A DNA stretch of 24,003 nucleotides, from the NCBI GenBank assembly GCA_905250885.1, contig CAJNOQ010002507.1:1-24003 (forward strand), written 5' to 3'. Position numbers and translations under genes: made by a program. The DNA comes from Didymodactylos carnosus (lineage: Eukaryota > Rotifera > Eurotatoria > Philodinida > Philodinidae). The notes beneath the pieces were generated by a model. It saw only the letters and a list, made by a program, of their open reading frames with translations, had not been told where the DNA came from and did no database searches. Below are positions 21,293 to 24,003 of the stretch, in pieces (the first letter of the stretch is position 1; the number at the start of each line of letters is the position of its first letter).

Positions 21293-21771
21293 CTGCTATC
21301 CATTTCAAAATATAATGTACTCAGTCTGAATAACTTTTGATAGAAAAGAGTTAGAGATTCTCAAATTTCGCTGTTTTTTTAGAGATAGACATGAAAATGT
21401 GGGAGAATTAAGTACGAACGGAAGTATAATTATCCATTATTATGAATTTATCTTTAAAAAGTAGGAAGGTTAAAAAAATATGCAGCGATTTTGTCTGAGT
21501 GATTTAGGAGCTTTTCATTATGCAATGCATACAACTTAAAATCGCTTCTCTCATCACCCCTAGTGTAGCAGTACACTAGCTATTTCGATTGTCGGGCGAA
21601 AACTAACAAGATTCATAAGAGTCGATAATTTAACTTCCGTTCGCACTTAATTTTTCCACATTTTCATGTCTATCTCTAAAAAAACAGCGAAATTTGAAGA
21701 TCTCTAACTCTTTTCTATCGAAAGTTATTTAGACTACCGTAGAGTACATTACATTTTGAAATGGATAGTAG
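21293..21771. mobile_element. Foldback/MITE-like element with about 135-bp arms
   Basis: Left arm 21293-21434 and right arm 21622-21771 are inverted copies with few changes. Shared words in order: CTATCCATTTCAAAAT, TAATGTACTC, GATAGAAAAGAGTTAGAGAT, TCAAATTTCGCTG, TTTTTTTAGAGATAGACATG and AAAATGTGG. A spacer of about 190 nt separates them. There is no coding in the spacer. The 109-codon frame at 21761-22090 starts inside the right arm end and is not recognisable. Confidence 0.75.
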
Positions 21772-24003
21772 ACGGTTGTATCGAATGAATTCTACACCAT
21801 ACCATTCAAAGCTACTGGTAAGGTATGGAAAACGGCTGTCTTTGATACCTGAAGGAAATCAAAAGCTAATTGTTTTTTTCGTACAACCATTCTACTGTTT
21901 GTCTCTTAAAGCGTCATCGCACGTTGAAATGAGTTCAAAGAAGTCCATGGTCGCAAAATTAATTTTTGCCCGTAAAAAGAACGAATGTTTTTGGCCGAAT
22001 ATTGAATTTTTGGAAACGATAATATTTATGTCCATTTTCACGTATATTCCAAATATTCCATTACTTTGTCGTCACAAGTTGTTTGCCTGATGAAATTCAA
22101 CAAGTAATGATAAAATCTGCTCTTTATGAAAAAAAGTGCAAGGTAGAACGTATTCTTTGTGTATACCCAATTCTAGAACCTCAAAACAAAGGAAAATGGT
22201 TCTGTCCTGCACCTTTTTCATAGGGTAGTCTATGTGCTTTCGAAAATTTTTTTTCCGAGAGTTAGGTGCGTGCCAAATAGGTCAGAAATCTTCGAACAAA
22301 ATTTCAAGAAACCAAGTAGGAAAATATGAACTAGATACCCTTTTGATACGTGTTCCATCGAACAAAATCAGTTTCATCGTAGTAAAAGCTTGACACCATT
22401 CCTCGTTTCTAAAATCTTTTATAGATTTTTATCACTTTTCTAAAATTCGTTGGAGCTGCATCTGAATATAAAACATAATTAAGCTTAGGTTAAACTTTTA
22501 AATACGACTGATATATCATTATTGACGAGTGATATATCATTAAAATTCGGCATTGCACTATACTCTCGCTCAGCTGGTTTTTATTTTTATTTTTTTTTAA
22601 TGAACCACAGCTGTTAGTGTCGTTTTTTTAGGTCATTTAATTCTTCAGTCATTCACCTACTCAAGTCTGCGCATGAGTATCGCCAGCTATAGAATAAATT
22701 TATCTTTTTCATTTTTCTTATTGTTCTGATCTTAAGTTCCAAACATTAATGTTATTCACATCTCTGCTTTCACAATTAGTTAATCTAACCTTAATTTGTA
22801 TTTATCATCTGTTTTACACTAAAAAATAGTGCTTCTGAATACTAACGTGTTCTGGTTACTTCGAAAATATCAAAATTTTCTTTTAAGTGTAAAAGCTCAA
22901 ACTTACTCTACACAATAAAGTATAAACACGCTCAAGAATGTTGCTTACAAACAGGTTTTAAAACACGTATTTTTAATTTATATCTTTATTATTGCTAAAA
23001 AACCATGAGCCATAAATACCAGTAAGTTAGAAACATCTGGTTTATGGTCGATATTTTCTCATGCAGACCTTATTTTATCTATACAGAATAGAAATAGTAT
23101 ACGAGCCAAAGGTGTGTCAAACCTGATGATAGTAACCTTCTTTAAGAAGGTAAAAACTGACAGATAATAGATAATGACAAAAAAAAAATTCGACAAGTAC
23201 AAATTGACAAAAGCAAAATAATATATTGTCTCGAGTATTTTGATTTTCTAAGGTGATACTATAAAATACAACACGTGTTTCCATATTTCTGATCAATTCT
23301 TCTATAAAAATAAAAATTTACTCTGGGATAGAGCAGACTTTTTCAACGATAGACGAAGTAACAACTTTCTCACATTCACATTTTTTTGTATTGAATAAAG
23401 GATGGCTAACTGTACTTGTATTCTTACTTTTCGTACTTTTTAGGTATAAGGTAGTAATACGTTAAACTTGAGATCAGTACTTGTACCTCTTACTTGTACT
23501 TTGTACCTGTACTTTGAGTATATCTGAAGTACTCCAGAGACTTTTATTTCCTTTCACAGCTAGTTTTATTATTTCTATATGTAGTTCAACGATGAGCTAA
23601 TATCTACTTCTCGTTGTCTTGCTGCGATTTGTTGCTACATGTTGTTAAAGAAGTATTTGTTCAGAAGTTTGTTTCTTTTTACGAGCAAATCAGCATATCT
23701 TATAGAGCACATATTTATTATACTTGCGTCTGGTATGCTTCCATCATATTCTATCATTATCACATGTCTTTTTTTACTGTTTATTTCTCTTATTATGCAT
23801 GTTTATTATGTAGTTTTTTATTACTTATTTCACATGTAGGAATCTTGAGGTTTGATAAAAGATATACAATTCTACTTATTAGAAAAATTCAACAATAATT
23901 CAAAATTGTATAATAATTGCAGCTAATTTTAATGATTTAAGCATTTCTTTGTGATATTTCGATTATTCTCAAATTGTATTATTACCACAATGACAGCAGA
24001 TAC
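21772..24003. other. Non-coding stretch with small repeats
   Basis: It holds a small inverted repeat at about 22124-22232 (TATGAAAAAAAGTGCAAGG against TATGAAAAAGGTGCAGGA, arms about 30 bp) and a direct repeat of TGATATATCATT at about 22508 and 22529. A cluster of TACTTGTAC-like words lies at 23411-23516. Open frames of 109 codons (21761-22090) and 94 codons (23614-23898) are rich in Phe, Tyr, Ile and Leu from T-rich sequence and match nothing I know. Confidence 0.45.

Noticed and set aside
23614-23898. 94-codon hydrophobic frame that might be a membrane protein
   Set aside because: Two overlapping frames look equally hydrophobic, which T-rich sequence produces by itself; no motif supports either.
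1-24003. Bacterial-type features (operons, CRISPR, riboswitches)
   Set aside because: Spliced animal gene families dominate and no direct-repeat array with regular spacers was found.

Overview
This is AT-rich nuclear DNA from a eukaryote, almost certainly a small invertebrate animal. It holds two intron-containing genes of animal families: a serotonin 5-HT2-type receptor and an ATP13A (P5B) transport ATPase. The very short, uniform introns of the ATPase (53-74 nt), the AT content and the Q/S/N-rich receptor loop recall a rotifer, perhaps bdelloid. That placement is inference; no marker gene fixes the species.

Layout: 1-6127 has no conserved protein coding. It carries a possible receptor first exon (219-260), a large inverted-repeat element with an internal hairpin (about 2264-3405), a possible non-coding exon (4449-4740) and a 124-bp TA-flanked MITE (4882-5005). 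6128-10464 (+) is the receptor, four exons with all seven helices, 1,026 codons from the first supported exon. 10465-10974 is the convergent intergenic stretch. 10975-14478 (-) is the P5B ATPase: 21 in-phase exons, 742 residues, no stop codon, reaching from just before M1 to the ARMLPEQK segment of the P domain. 14544-14651 is a (TTA)n microsatellite. 14652-24003 has no recognisable gene and is a patchwork of inverted-repeat elements (about 15740-15985, 17370-18560, 19004-19949, 21293-21771, 22124-22232).

The most unusual result is in the ATPase. Two exons are only 4 nt long and both read ACTG. One completes the TGES motif of the actuator domain, the other the DKTGT phosphorylation motif. Skipping either shifts the frame. 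A third signature, TGD, is cut by an intron at the same place (ACT G|GT). The same gene ends at a good phase-2 splice donor where the GDGxND exon should follow about 70 nt on, but neither that exon nor the last six membrane helices is found anywhere in the window.

The two genes are convergent and nothing suggests a shared pathway. The receptor should signal amine binding at the plasma membrane; P5B ATPases export polyamines or related cations from endo-lysosomes. All coordinates, splice sites and reading frames were worked out by hand.
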